Assembly (NCBI GenBank): GCA_025765595.1
Contig: JAIVFH010000001.1
Location: forward strand, 620,001-684,000
From: Obelidium mucronatum
Lineage: Eukaryota > Chytridiomycota > Chytridiomycetes > Chytridiales > Chytriomycetaceae
Length of the DNA stretch: 64,000 nt
Direction: 5' to 3'
Below are positions 23,353-36,600 of the stretch, one piece after another; the stretch's first letter is position 1, and each line of letters starts with the position of its first letter. The position numbers were made by a program, and so were the translations under genes. The notes below the pieces were generated by a model. The model ran no database searches, was not told the DNA's origin, and saw only the letters and a program-made list of their open reading frames with translations.

Positions 23353-26300
23353 TCATTCTACTGCGCGGCATTCATACCCAATACTCATAGTTGACTCGTC
23401 TTCACTCTCCGCATCATCTGTCTCACATTCACCCACTATAAACTCCACCATTCGAGATGGTCGATGCTCTTCAACATTCAAACTATCCACCGACGTTTGC
23501 ATAGATTCAACCCCGAGTCCTTCTCCTTCTCCTGCCAAAACTTGTTGAGGTGCCGGCACATCAACAGAAACCGATTGGTCATCTCTCTCAACATTCACAT
23601 CCATTTGCAGTGTCCCACCAATCGCACCTTCAGCCAAAGAAGACATTGAAGAAGGAGTCAATAAATCCGCCAAAACAGCTTCATGCAACAAAGAAGATTG
23701 GGGCAAAGAGGTTTCCTTCCTTGACAGAAACGAGTCTTCCAAAACGCATGCAGGGCTATTTGAAGGAGACGGAAACTGCTCAGCGAGCCGTTTTGGAGGG
23801 ATGCGATGATGGGCAGTGGTACTCGGCTTTATCGAAGGGAAATGAACCATTGGGTCACTTTGAGGTGACTTTTGAAGATTGGATAAAGGTTCGGGATTTT
23901 TGAAGTTGCTGTTTTTGTTGTTGTGGTTGATGTTTAGTCCAGCATCAAGACTGGTTGTTTGCAATTGCTCTGGTTGCTGAAACGCACTCGGTAGAGATCG
24001 AAGAGAATTGGTGTTGGCTTTGTTTGTTTGGGCTTTACTCGTCAGGAAAGTATTGCTGGTGACTTGCGAAAGTGACTGCCTTTGAAATGGACGAGTTACC
24101 GAACTGGCGCGGCTTGAGCTGGTTACAGAATTGGAGCCGCTTCTACTCCGATTCGGACTGCTGGTGTGGATTTCGATCCCCTATGAAGGATTATTATCAG
24201 TGGGGGTTGTATTTGATAAAAAATCTCTCTCTGCGCCACTACTCACAAACGCCTCCAAAAGACTTGTCCTATGCGTGACTGAAGAACATCTTGAACTCAA
24301 AGAGTCCTGAGAGTCAGCGTACTTTTCAGAAACTTTTTGCCTTGGAGAGTCTTGAAAACTGCGGTCAACGCTACTTTTTCTGTCGTCACTATCCCGACTT
24401 GTGTCTCGTTTCCTGTCATCGTGGCTCTTTGAGGATTCCGGACTCTTGTTTGTAACTTTCAATGGACCTCTCTTTGTTCCGGAGGGTCTCTCCTCGGAAA
24501 CTTTTCCTGCATCTGCAACAATACCCGGTTTTCGCTCGCGAGTATATCCCAAATACCCCAATCCAACATCCGCGGCCAGAAACGCTGCCTTTCCAACAAT
24601 TTTCCCAATTTGCTTGATGCGATATTCTCTTGTCTTTACCCCTGCATACTCTGCGAGACCTCCCAAGTATTCAAAAACACCAGTTGCTACTACTTTGGTT
24701 GTTGTTGTCGCTGCTGGAATTTCTTTTGTTTCTTCAAGCAGCGATGCATAGTTTTCGCTGTGTTCTTGGTTGATTTCGTTTTCTGGTGGTGTTGAATCTG
24801 GTGGTTGTTGTGGTAATTCTTTGTCAGAGGTTCCCCCCACAACACAAAGTTTCGTCTTGGAATGTTTCAAGATGCTCTGTCTCAGCATTTCATCATCGTC
24901 CGAGCTGAATTCGGAGGAGCTTTGTGGTTTGATCCAGAACTCGTTTGTTTGAACTGCCACGCTTGGACTGATTGATGAAATAGACGAAAAAGGCCGTTGT
25001 TGTGGAGGTGCCCCATTATTCGCAGTATCTTTCATCAAAGAGGTTTCGAGTTTTTGCTGTTGTTGTTGTTCTTTAGGTATGTTCTCTGTGGAGGTTGCGA
25101 TGCTGCTGCTTTGTCTTCTTATTCCTTGATTATATGTTGGATTCAGGACGTCACTGTTCCTCCTTGAAGTCGAAATCTTGCTACTACTCCTCCTACGCAT
25201 ACAAAGTTTTTGAGCGGAAACACCGACAGACGCCCGCCTTTCAGATTCCGAAAAATAAGCCACCCCAGAAACACTTGCATCATCCACATCATATTCATCA
25301 TCTTCCTCCCCCTCCTCACCATCTCCATAATCATCCCAAAAGAACCCACCCGCCCCTCTCCCACCTTGTTGAAACGGCCAGAACCCAAAATCATCCATAT
25401 TCGGCAACACCAAGAATTCCTGCAGAGCATTCTTGACGCGGTTCTCAATCACCTGGTTCACGAGATCCAATTTCAACAACCGGTTGCTAATAACGGGGTC
25501 GACTTGGATCCCAATGTCAAAGTCGGGATGGATACCAACCCATACACGTGAAGTTTCGTGAAATGGTTTGATTTTGAGGCGTATTGTTGCGCGGATGTGG
25601 CTGATTTTGATTGTGACTGTGAGTGGGATTGTGAAGGGTGCGAGGTTTAGTTTGCTGACGCTGATGGTTGCCAGGGTTGCGGCGCTGATTTGGATTCCGC
25701 CGGTATAGTTGAGGTCGAGGTCGACGATTAAATCACCTTCCGAGATTCCAAAGTTGACGAGACGGGGGTTGGAGAGAACTGGGATCGAGTCGCCAATGTT
25801 GATGTCTTGGACGATAATGTCGCTGAGGAAGTTGTCGGAGGATTCTTTTGTTGCGGCGGTGGTGGTGGTGGTGTTTTTGGTTGTTCGGCTGTGGCGGGAG
25901 AACTTTTGGATGAGGTAGCGTTTGATTCTGGGATTGGAACGGAATCCGACAAAGATTCGACCGAGAAGGGCGTTGATCCAAGCACTTGCGGGGTCTCTTT
26001 CGATAGCAGCTGTTAGTTTTTGCATGCTTTGGATGTAATTCTGTTGAATATCGGGTTGGGTTGGAAGAGGGACGCCCGATGATGGATCAGTTGAACGAGA
26101 CATTGTGCCGCGACGGAGGAGCAAGTACCAATCTTCCTTTTCAGAGTTGGTTAATGAATAAATAAATAGATTTTGGGGCTGTTGAGGGGCTGCAACGGCC
26201 GCCGTTGCTGGCGACCTACAAGACAACTGAAGCGGTGTGTGGCGCTGGTAGATTTCATGATCATTCGCATATCCCTATCGATAAATATTAAACCAAAAAG

Positions 26301-27059
26301 ACATCCTTTTAGATTTTCTCAACTCAACTCACTTGAGATAGTATCACATCATATTGCCACAACAAAAAGACGTTTTGACATTCCAACTTTTCGTCCGAGG
26401 AATAGATAAACAAGGCGTCACTCTTGATAACCGACAAATACATCCTTCCATGGTGCCACGAAAACTTCTTTGACGGGATCTGAAGGCTCTGTTACAATTT
26501 GAGGCAAAACTGCCTGTTCTCCCAAAAACTTTGACACCAAATATCCCGAAGTTTGTAACGACACTTGTGCGACTGTACTCATCAAGCTGTGCGATTGAAT
26601 GGATGGAGTTTATATATGAGCGATGATTTGCAGTAATTGGTGGTGGTTCTGGGGCAAACGCGCCTCCTGGACTCTTTTGATCTCCAGCGACATCAGAACC
26701 AAGTCCTCCGAGAAAATAAAGTGTATCATTTCCTGCACTAATTTATTTTGGATGGTTGTTTAAGTTGGCGTCCAGATGATGGAGTTTGACATGTTCTTAA
26801 CCTGTCCATATAGAGCTGATCCAAAGTCAATGGCGCCTCTGACACACGCAACCAGCCAACTTTTTCGAGTTGTGGATCGTACTCGTCCACCGCCAGCTTT
26901 GTTGTGTTCTTTGATATTCCAACATTGACGCGTTTCTCTGTCTTCAATGATCTCAACAGAAAGGCAACATGCAACAGCAATCGACAAAAACGCGGACGCA
27001 AAACCAACGACAAAGGACGCAATAATGGACGCGGCGCTCATTACGGTGTGCTTATGCAA
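23353..27059 (-). CDS. TEX2/NVJ2-type SMP lipid-transfer protein
   Basis: ER-anchored lipid-transfer protein of membrane contact sites. Order: N-terminal membrane anchor (AASIIASFVVGFASAFLSIA); a PH-like region split by introns (VDEYDPQLEKVGWLRVS; RMYLSVIKSDALFIYSSDEK; FLLWQYDVILSQ spliced to YANDHEIYQRHTPLQLS, then NLFIYSLTNSEKEDWYLLL); the SMP domain (SAWINALLGRIFVGF; NPRLVNFGISEGDLIVDLDL; FHETSRVWVGIHPDFDIGIQ; ENRVKNALQEFLVLPNMDDF); and a long disordered Ser-rich tail. A TAG at 24181-24183 lies in a good intron (GTGAGT at about 24253, ending CATAG), so the tail continues to 23353. One extra base near 26930 breaks the N-terminal frame. Confidence 0.85.
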
Positions 27060-27121
27060 GTGTGTCAGTCTTCAGTCTTGTATTGCAACAAAAATCCCTC
27101 CAAAAATCCATCGATATCATT

Positions 27122-30100
27122 ATGACAAAGTCGCCTCCCGTCACTTTCCAGATTCGACTGGAAGGCAACGGTTCGCCGTCCCATCGCAAGAAGGTGCTTG
27201 GATTGAATGGCCATCTTTGCAATTCACTCACTTCACTTCTGTCTGCAGTATGTCCGGCTGCCCCCGCCTGTGGCGGACAGCCCGTACGTGCTGCGGTTTG
27301 TGCTCACAGCGGGCACGGCGGCGGCGCGCGCCGACACGGTGCTGATGACCAATCACACGAACGGCCGGTGACTCTTGCGCGACTTGTGCGGCCTTCTCTG
27401 AACACACAAACAAAAACAGCTTCGAGCGCGACTCGCTGCGCGCGCTGCCGTTCGCGCGCGCCGGCGCCGGCGCGGACTTTGCGTGCGAGCTGACAGTGGC
27501 GGCGCCGGGCGTGTTCCGCTACTTTGTGCAGACGGCGTCGAGTCAAGCGGCGGCGGGCGGCGGCTGCGTGGTCGTCGACCCGCGGCTGCTGGTGCCGCGC
27601 CGGAGCATCAAGGGAAAAGAAGCGGCGGGCGACGGCGGCGGCGGCAGCGCGATTCTGCTGCCGCTCGACGCCGTGTGCGTGCTGACTGTCGTGCCAAAGT
27701 GGTGCGTGTTTGCGCGCGTGTTTGTCTCCCAAATGTTTACCATCTTGATCTCGTCTGCAGGATGCCCGTCGTCGACAAGTGGCCCGCGTACTTTGAATCT
27801 TTTGCTGACGCAGGATACAACATGGTGCACTACGCCCCCCTCAACACGCGTGGTGACTCAAACTCGCCGTACTCCATCTACGACCAACTCTCGCTCTCGT
27901 TCGATCTATTCGGCACTGATCGCCACTTGGACGAAAAAATTAGAGAAAAGAAGCTCAGGGACATGTTAAAGTTGGCCCATCAAGAGTATGGAATTTTGGC
28001 CGTGACTGATGTCGTTTGGAATCACACTGCACATAATTCAGCATGGCTGCAAGAGCATCCTGAAGCAGGTTTGTTCTTTTATTTGGAGTGAAATCTGATC
28101 CCCTGAACCGAATTGACGACTGCTTTTTTATTTTGTTTTTCGTTCAGGATATAACTTGGAAACTGCTCCTCACTTGCGGTCGGCTTATGAATTGGACGAA
28201 GCAATCATGGGCCTATATAAAGACATGGCCAAAGCTGGAATATCATGCAATTTGCGTACCGAAGAACATTTGACACAGATTATGGAACTCTTCAAAGGAA
28301 CCGTCCTTCCACGTTTGCGTTTATGGGAGTTTTATGTCATCAATGTTGCGTACCACGTAGAAGAACTCAAGAAATTGTGGTCTGCAAAATACAGTAAAGC
28401 CGGCTCCCACCAGACATCTGCAATTGACAATGCTTTCAAAAACATTGGGCTGGGCGGTTGGGCGGCGGCTCTCAGAAAAGAGGCAATGTCTCCCAACACT
28501 ATCCTTGGCACTCGATTCAACAAGAAAGTGGATCATGTGGCTGGATTGAAGATTGTCGAACGACTAGTGTCTCCTGAATCTCGTGCTGGAAGATGTTGTC
28601 AAAATCTATACTGATATTCTGAATGAGGTCAATGCTCCGTTATATAAAGAACATGATGAGGATGTTGCGGCAATCATCACAAACGTTTGGAGTCGTGCTC
28701 GGTTTTTCAGAGTGGATCCGCATGGTCCTAAACTTGGCCCCATCAGCGAAGCAGTTGCGTAATTTTGTGGCACTTTTAGTTACTCAGTCTCAGATATTAA
28801 TATTTCTGGTTCAGCGATCCATTTGTTGACACGTATTTCACTCGTCTTCCCCTCACTGTACATACACACAAACTTCATCCCGATGCAATGTGTTTAGCAA
28901 ACAATGGGTGGATTTGGAATGGTGATCCTCTCAACAACTTTGCAGGACCAGGCTCCAAGGCATATTTACGACGCGACGTTATTGCTTGGGGTGACTGTGT
29001 GAAGCTCCGATATGGAGACGGACCGGTATGGCAGGTGATTGTCCTTGCACTTTTTAACTAAAACGGGGTTTTATATACATAGGCTTCGAATCCTTGGCTT
29101 TGGGCTCATCAGAAGGCCTACACTGAAAAAATGGCCCGCCTATTCCATGGATTTAGAATTGATAATTGTCATTCTACTCCTATTCATGTTGCTGCCTACT
29201 TGCTTGATGCAGCTCGTGTTATTAATCCGGACTTGTATGTGTTTGCAGAACTGTTTACTGGATCAGAAGACACCGATATCAAGTTCGTCAGTGAGTTGGG
29301 AATAAACTCGTTGATTCGGGAAGCCATGAGTGCTTGGGACCCCAAAGAAATGAGTCGCCTTGTTCATCGATATGGTGGAACTCCTATCGGTTGGTTTGGT
29401 CGTCTTTTTTTTTTGTTGAATGTTGTTGAATTTGACCTTTCGCCCCCATCTAGGATTCAGTTGACTTCAAAGGAAGAGTACTTTCCATTAGACATTCTTG
29501 GACATCCCCTAGACTCCACCTTCTTTACTCCTATTACTTCTGGTGAAACGATGGTAGTTGATGTGAAGGGGTCTTCAACGCACGCCCTCTTTATGGACTG
29601 TACTCACGACAATGAGACTCCGCATCAAAAGAGAACTGCTGAAGACACACTTCCCACCTGCGGCTCTTGTAGCCATGACATCATCAGCTATTGGAAGTGT
29701 GAAGGGATTCGATGAAGTTGTTCCAGAGTTGTTGAATGTGGTTACGGAAACCAGACGGTATCGTATTCGCTGAGCAGCATGAAGGAATTATTCCTGCAAA
29801 GTCGATTCTTACTACACACTCACTCGAAAATGGCGCGGGAGGGGTACACTGAAATCCATGTCCACCAAGAGCACGATGTGAGTTTTTCTTGGTTTCATCC
29901 TCGCTTTTGCCGATTGCTTATTTTATGCTGTAAATTAGTTTATTTCTGTTCACCGTGTGCATCCAATAACTCATGACGGATACTTGCTGATTGCCAGATG
30001 CGCATTTTCCAAAACTCATGGATCCAATGTCCACTCTCCAATTGTTCTTCGAAACCAGGCGGCTCATATTGTGGAATCAGCTGGCCTCAGAGTTCAATCA

Positions 30101-33100
30101 CATCTTGCCCCTTCCCACTCATCTGAAGACTTCCTGAGTGCTCTCAGCGGACCCCACGGTCCCCACGACTCGGAAGCTATCGCGCATGCTCGCGATGAGC
30201 GTTCCCGTGTGCACGGTCGGAAAACAATTGGTGCCATTACTGGATTACCATGTTTCCTCGATTTCAGTGCGGTTCTAACGACGCTTGTTCATTCTCGAGT
30301 GGAACCAATCAATAGCCCATCAGGGGTCCCAGGAATTCAAACAGTACTGACAGTGAATAACGAAACATTCCTTCCTGGCTCGATTGTTTTGTATAGAACG
30401 TGGATGCAAGGAAGTGGAATGGATTTGGTTGTCCCGGATCCATCCATGTCGCCAATCCCTTCGCCCATGAGACATGCTGTGAACTTGACGCAGTCTGGTG
30501 GGAACTCTAGTGTCTCTCCATCACCCCTGCTGGTTCGGAAGTTGGTCATGAAGCCGTCGCCACGAGCGTTTGTGGAAGGGATTGAAGTGTCTGATTATGA
30601 TCAAGGGCAGTTGGAAAAGCTGTGGTGGTTGATGGGAGTGGACAATCGGAATCGCGGGGCAGAGATTATGGTTCAAATGGGACGCGATGTTTTGGATAGC
30701 GCTGTGTTGGCGTTTACAGAGGATCGGAGCAAGTGGCCGCCTGGGTTGTGGGAAGCGACTGTGGAGGAGGCGCTTGGGCCTGAGGAAGTGAATGTTGTTT
30801 TGTATCGGTGTGGGAGTGAGGAGTTTGAATCTATTGGTGAGTTTTTTTTACTATTTTGTTTTTGTGGATCTTTTTTTTTTGACTGCTTTTTTTTATATCG
30901 TGTTTTAGGAGATAATGTTTACGATATTCCTGGTCACGGTCCCACTTCCATACTGTGGTCTCCAAGGTTTTATTTCTGTTATCCAAAAAGTGGCGAGAAA
31001 TAATGATCTTGGGCATGGAATTTGCTCGAATTTGCGTGCGGGTCCTTGGATGATGGATTATGTTGTTGGAAGACTCAACAAGTAAGACCTTTCTTTTCTC
31101 GAAATGTCACTGCAGTTTTTAACGCTTCCTGTGTTTAGGTACTCTTCTCAATATCCCAAGATCTCCAAGCTGGCCAACTTGGTTGGCAGAACGCTTCGCT
31201 ATTGTCAAGGACATTTCTCCATCATTTGTGCCCAAGTACTTTTTCCAAATTATTTATCTGGCCTACAACGCCGTTCGTTTCAGTGTGATCCGTGGCATTA
31301 GCAAATCTGCTTCCTTTCATTTGCCCAGACACTAGATCCCACCGTGTCTCGTCACTTGAAGTGTTTGCTCAGGCACTTGCCATGACATCTCACCAGCTTT
31401 ATGGGCGTGTGAGCACAACCAGCTTTATTCCCTATCGGACAATATCAGGAAGCCCCCTTCAATAACCCGCTTGGACTTGCGTCACTAGCTGCCGGACTTC
31501 CCCATTTCGCTTCTCGTCACATGCGGTGCTGGGGTCGCGACATTTTTATTGCGCTCCGTGGCCTCTTTTTGATTCCTGGTCACTTTGATGCAGCCAAAAG
31601 CCATTTGATTGCGTTTGGATCCACCTTGCGTCACGGATTAATTCCCAATCTCCTCGACCAAGGAAACTTCCCGCGCTACAATGCGCGCGACGCAGCGTGG
31701 TGGTGGATGTGGGGAGTCCAGCAATACTGCAAATCATCACCCGAAGGCCTCGACTTTTTGAAAGTCAAAGTGAAAAGACGGTTCCCCCCGCTTCGACGAT
31801 ACCGCAGCGGGACCGCGGATTACTTGAAAGTGAATGAGGAGGACTGATATCTCTGGAGACCATGATGAAGGAGATATTTTTGTATCTGCGAGTGGGGATG
31901 TGAAGGATAAGAGGCTGTATGCGTGGGAAACGAGTGTTGGTGAGATTTGTCATGAGATTTTGGAGAGGCATGCGCGTGGGATTTCGTTCAAGGAGTGGAA
32001 TGCGGGTCCAAATTTGGACCATGCCATGAAAGATTCTGGGTTTTTCGTTGAGATTAAAACGAGGTTTGAGGATGGGTCGGGGATTGTGGGTGGTGGTGGG
32101 AAAGATAATTGTGGAACGTGGATGGATAAAATGGGTGATTCTGAGAAGGCTGGTACGAAAGGTGTTCCTGCTACGCCTAGAGATGGGGGGAGTGTGGAGA
32201 TTGTGGGGTTGGTGAAGGCGGCGTTGAGGTGGGTTGTTGAAGATGTCAAGGACAAGTTTCCGGCTGATCATGTCGTTGTGAGAGGTATTTTTATGGCCCT
32301 TTTTTGTTATTTATTTTTTTTTTCAAGTGTGTTTGTCTCAACCATTTTTTTGTTTGTAGATGCTCAAGGTGCCAACAAGAGTCATTACCTATGTGGAATG
32401 GAACAAGATGCTTCAACAATCTTTTGAAACCTAATTACTATATTCCGACAGGTAACTTAGGTGTTTTCCTTAAAGTAGAATCGGTTTTTTTAAATCGTCC
32501 TGATCAGATGCGAACGATGATAAAAACTATCGCTTGGGAAATGTAGCCTTGATTAATGCCCGGGGCATTTACAAGGATACCGTCGGTTCTTCTGCACCGT
32601 TCACGGATGTACAGTTTCGACCCAATTTCTGTGTTGCTCTGGTTGTGGTGAGTTTGTCTTGGGAACTTCAGAAAGCGAAAGCGAGCTGAATTTTTTGTCG
32701 TAGGCACCTGAGCTCTTTGACCCCGAACACGCGCGTATTTCTCTGGAGTCTGTGAAAAACAGTCTGTTGGGTCCTCTAGGTACTGAAACATTGGATCATC
32801 TGATCATCAAAACATGTATTAAAACAAAAACGCAGGCATCAAAAGCTCTGGATCCAAAGGATTGGGCTTATCGAGGAGATTACGACAACTCAAATGATTC
32901 TACTGATGGGTCTGTTGCTCATGGGTTCAACTATCACAATGGACCGGAATGGGGCTGGTTGGTTGGATACTTTTTGAGAGCTTATTTATACTTCCACACT
33001 GTTGCGCCCTGGCTCGATTCCCTAGCAAGGTATTTGCAAAGAAAAAAATCAATGATGCTTCATTTATTCCTTCTTTTTCTCATGGCGTTTTGTATTCCCG

Positions 33101-33304
33101 TGTCCATGTAGAAAGCAGAGGTAGTTGATTGGATCCAAAGCTGTTTTGCTTCATCAGAAGAATTTCATCTTTGATCTTGATCGGAATCCATATGCTGGTT
33201 TGCCTGAACTGACCAATGCGAATGGGGAGTATTGCCATCATTCGTGTCCAACTCAAGCTTGGAGCTCTGCAACGTTGTTGGAGGTTGTAAATGATTTGAA
33301 TTAA
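27122..33304 (+). CDS. AGL: Glycogen debranching enzyme (4-alpha-glucanotransferase / amylo-alpha-1,6-glucosidase)
   Basis: A bifunctional enzyme that removes glycogen branch points: a GH13-type transferase moves a maltotriosyl unit, and a GH133 glucosidase releases the remaining glucose. The N-terminal exons start [16 protein letters not shown]. The transferase half contains [41 protein letters not shown] (nucleophile Asp) and [11 protein letters not shown] (acid/base Glu). The glucosidase half contains [66 protein letters not shown] and [17 protein letters not shown], ending [15 protein letters not shown] with [15 protein letters not shown]. Length is near the family's ~1,500 residues. Exons 2-3 (27240-27700) are strikingly GC-rich. 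Frame breaks near 28580 and 33100 look like single-base excesses. The start lies 62 bases from the divergent TEX2 start. Confidence 0.92.
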
Positions 33305-33610
33305 ATCAGCAGATGTATTTGAGATGTATTTTGCATGTTTTATCAATGTGGCCAAGTCCCCCCTTTGTTCAGTCACGTGGATTGACATTTTCTTGTTTTG
33401 ACAAACCTCAACTTTTTTCACCCCCAACAACCAACCTCGCACTCGCTCCTGTCGTTCTCAACACCTTCCACTCGCATTTTTGAGAAGAAGCTACGCGTAG
33501 GATCACTACTCGCCCACTCGTTATCACAGCACATCAAATTTAGACCAGATCCAAGTTGGCCAGATTAATCAGCACAAAAAGATTCATACCACTCACTACA
33601 TTGAGAAAAC

Positions 33611-36600
33611 ATGCCTGACGAAAAACCAAGCACCCCCAAGAAGAAGGATGGTGAGGAAGGAGAAGTGGTCGTTGTCGTTGACGCGCGATCATACTGGTTC
33701 GAAGACAAGGTCTGCGCAGCTCTAAAGATCAAAGCAGACAAGTTCAAAAAGATGTTGACCTTCCCTGAAAACATGTGAGAATTAAGAAAATAATTTGAAG
33801 GAATATGCGTATGTTTTTGTTACTGATCGATCTCTTTGGTTTTCCTTTGCAAACAGTGAGATCTTTGGCAACTTTCTTGAAAAAGAATACAACACCCTCC
33901 TCTTCTACCTAAACCAGAAGGAAGAACTTTTACCCGCTGTCAATTTCCCATCTCAACTCAAGAAGAAGTCCATCTATTTTTTGAAGAAAAATCTTGGACA
34001 GCCAGTCACTGATATGTCAGAATTGACGATTGGTGATTTATCAGCAAATCCGCTCGAGTTTCTATCTACACTTTTGGAGGAAGTTTACCTGCCTTTGCTT
34101 TCCAATCCGAAAAATTTGGAAGCTTGGCCAGAAGTTGTAGCCAATGATGTTCTTCGACACTTTCACCAGTTGAATGGTGCTGTCTTTGTTATTAGTGGAA
34201 AATCAAAGGTATTGGTTGAGTTGAACCTGTAATCTCATTTGATCTCATTGATTCTAAATAGGGGAAAACGATGCTGCCTCTTCCGCATGGAGCGAGGATA
34301 AATGCGGAATCAGATAAATCTATCCTCCACACTCTTGAATCCGCGGTTATAGATTGGACCCATCAAATCAAAGAAGTCATCAAGAGCAATTCAGCAGCTC
34401 CACTGGAACAAGGGTTGAACCCAGGTCCAATGGTCGAAATTGACTTTTGGGCAGCGAAAGCCGCCAACCTCAAAAGTATTCACCAGCAGCTGACGGAAGA
34501 CAAGATTCAAAAGATCTCAAAAGTGCTGCAGGCCAGCAAAAGCACATACTACCCAGCTTTTAAGATGATCTTTGACGAAGTTGTGTTTGGTAATGCTATT
34601 TCTCGTAAATTTCCACAAAATACTAATCGACTAACTCACATAAATAATTAGCTCTAAATGAAGCCAGCGATATTAGCACATATCTAAAAGCTCTTCGACC
34701 AAGTGTTGAAAGACTGACTGGTGCTTCTGAATTCATTGAACTTGTCCAGATCTTCCCAGGAATGCTGCAAACCCTTGTGCTGATTTGGAAGTACTCGAAA
34801 TTCTACAACACTCCAAGTCGCTTGAGCGTTATTCTACAAGAGATTTGCAATGACATTATTGAGCAGGCTAGAAACTTTATCCAACCCGCCGAACTGTTCA
34901 CAAGTGAACGTGAGTATCTCGATTTTTTTTTTTTTTTTTTTGGTTCTCACAGGAATCAAATTCTTACAAACCAAAAACTACAGCCGAAGAAGCAGCTGAG
35001 AAGCTCCGATTGACTTTGAGAGTTTGTAGCGCCTTTAAGCAGACTGTCTTTGAAAACAAGGCAGCTCTTGCTGACTCGCCGCGGCCATGGATGTTCGATG
35101 CTAAGATTGTGTTTGGCAGATTAGAAAAGTTTGAATCGAGAGTGCAGCAAATACTCAGTCTATTTGACAGTATCATTGAATTCAATCGCCTTGAAAAAAT
35201 TGAAATTGGAGGAACAAAGGTTTGTGATATCTTGAATTTAAAGAGCTTATTATTGATATCTTGTGTTATTTCTAGGGCAAGATCTTGAGCTCTCAAATTG
35301 TACAAATCTTCACCGAATTTCAATCGGCCCTTGGAGCATTTAGCAAACTTAAATATGATGTTTTGGACATAAGTCTGCCGAATTTCGATGTAGACTTAGG
35401 CAACTTCCACACAACCATTACTGATTTGGACCGACGGATTGGGTTAGTTAACTAAAATCGCAGAAAGAACCTGTCTAACGAGGTTTATAATCTAGAACAA
35501 TTCTCTGCCAAAGCTTTGATGATTGCTCCGGAATTCACTCCATCTTTCGACTCCTTGAGTCGTTTTCCGGCCTATTGAACCGCTCAGTCATCCAACAAGA
35601 TTTTGAAAAGAAATATTTCTCATTGCTCAAAACATATTCTCAAGACCTAGACGAAGCTAATGTCATCTTCTTGAAATTCAAAGATAGTCCACCAATCCAT
35701 TACAATATGCCCCCTGTTACCGGTGCCGTCGCATGGTGCCATGAGTTGAAAGATCGAATTGGAAAGTCCATGGAGAAATTGAAGACGGTTTGTTAAGCAA
35801 ATACTTATGAACCATGAAAATACTCACGCCCCTTTTTAGCTTAACCACAGCATCATGAATAGCGAAGAAGCAAATCTTGTCAAGAACAAGTACAACGAAT
35901 TGCTGGCTGCTCTTGATGCACATGAAAAGAGTGTTTACGACAAATGGGCGGGCACAATCATTGATGAGTCCGAAGAGAATTTGAACAAGCCTTTAATTAT
36001 ACGACAAAACGGACTTCTCGAAGTCAACTTCGACCCTAAAGTAGTGGCGTTACTGCGAGAAGTCAAATATTTCGCTTCACTTACTGTTGGAGTACCTGAA
36101 ACAGCCGGCAATATCTACGGGAAATCTGACGTCTTCCGAAAATACATTTACTCCCTTGAACATATAGCGGGGATGTACAACGGGATTCGAACGGGTGTAC
36201 TTGACGTTGAAAGGCCACTTATTCAAAGCAAGATTGATGCGATCGATGAGCAAATAGAAGTTGCATTGACGACATTGAACTGGAATGCGAGTACCGTTGA
36301 AGAATATATTGGCGCCATTGCGGCGACGGTGGGAAATTTAAATTCCGTTCTTCAAATGACCAAGAACAATGTTGCCCAAATTCAAAAAACAATGAAAGTT
36401 TGGGCAAGCTCGCCATTCCTGGAGCGCAAAGATGGAAAAAAATTACTTGCTATGGAAGAAAAGGATGCGAAATTGAATGCTGTCTATGAAATGGTCAAAA
36501 GAGATGGCCAGAGTATTCACAACTTGGTTAAGCAAACTGCCGAAGTGCTAGGAGCTGACCCAACGAGTGAAATTTGGAGTAATTACCTTGTATATGTTGA

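Noticed and set aside
24181..24183. In-frame TAG that seems to end the TEX2/NVJ2 protein early
   Set aside because: A GTGAGT donor about 70 bases upstream, a CTGAT branch-like site and the AG of the TAG itself make a good intron. The reading frame continues unchanged to 23353.
27240..27700. GC-rich block as horizontal transfer from a bacterium
   Set aside because: It contains spliceosomal introns and continues in frame into a typical eukaryotic glycogen debranching enzyme; similar islands occur in unrelated genes.
27304..27732. Minus-strand Arg/Ala-rich ORF and two extra plus frames in the GC-rich start of AGL
   Set aside because: Stop-poor shadows. Only one plus frame splices to the debranching enzyme's conserved sequence.
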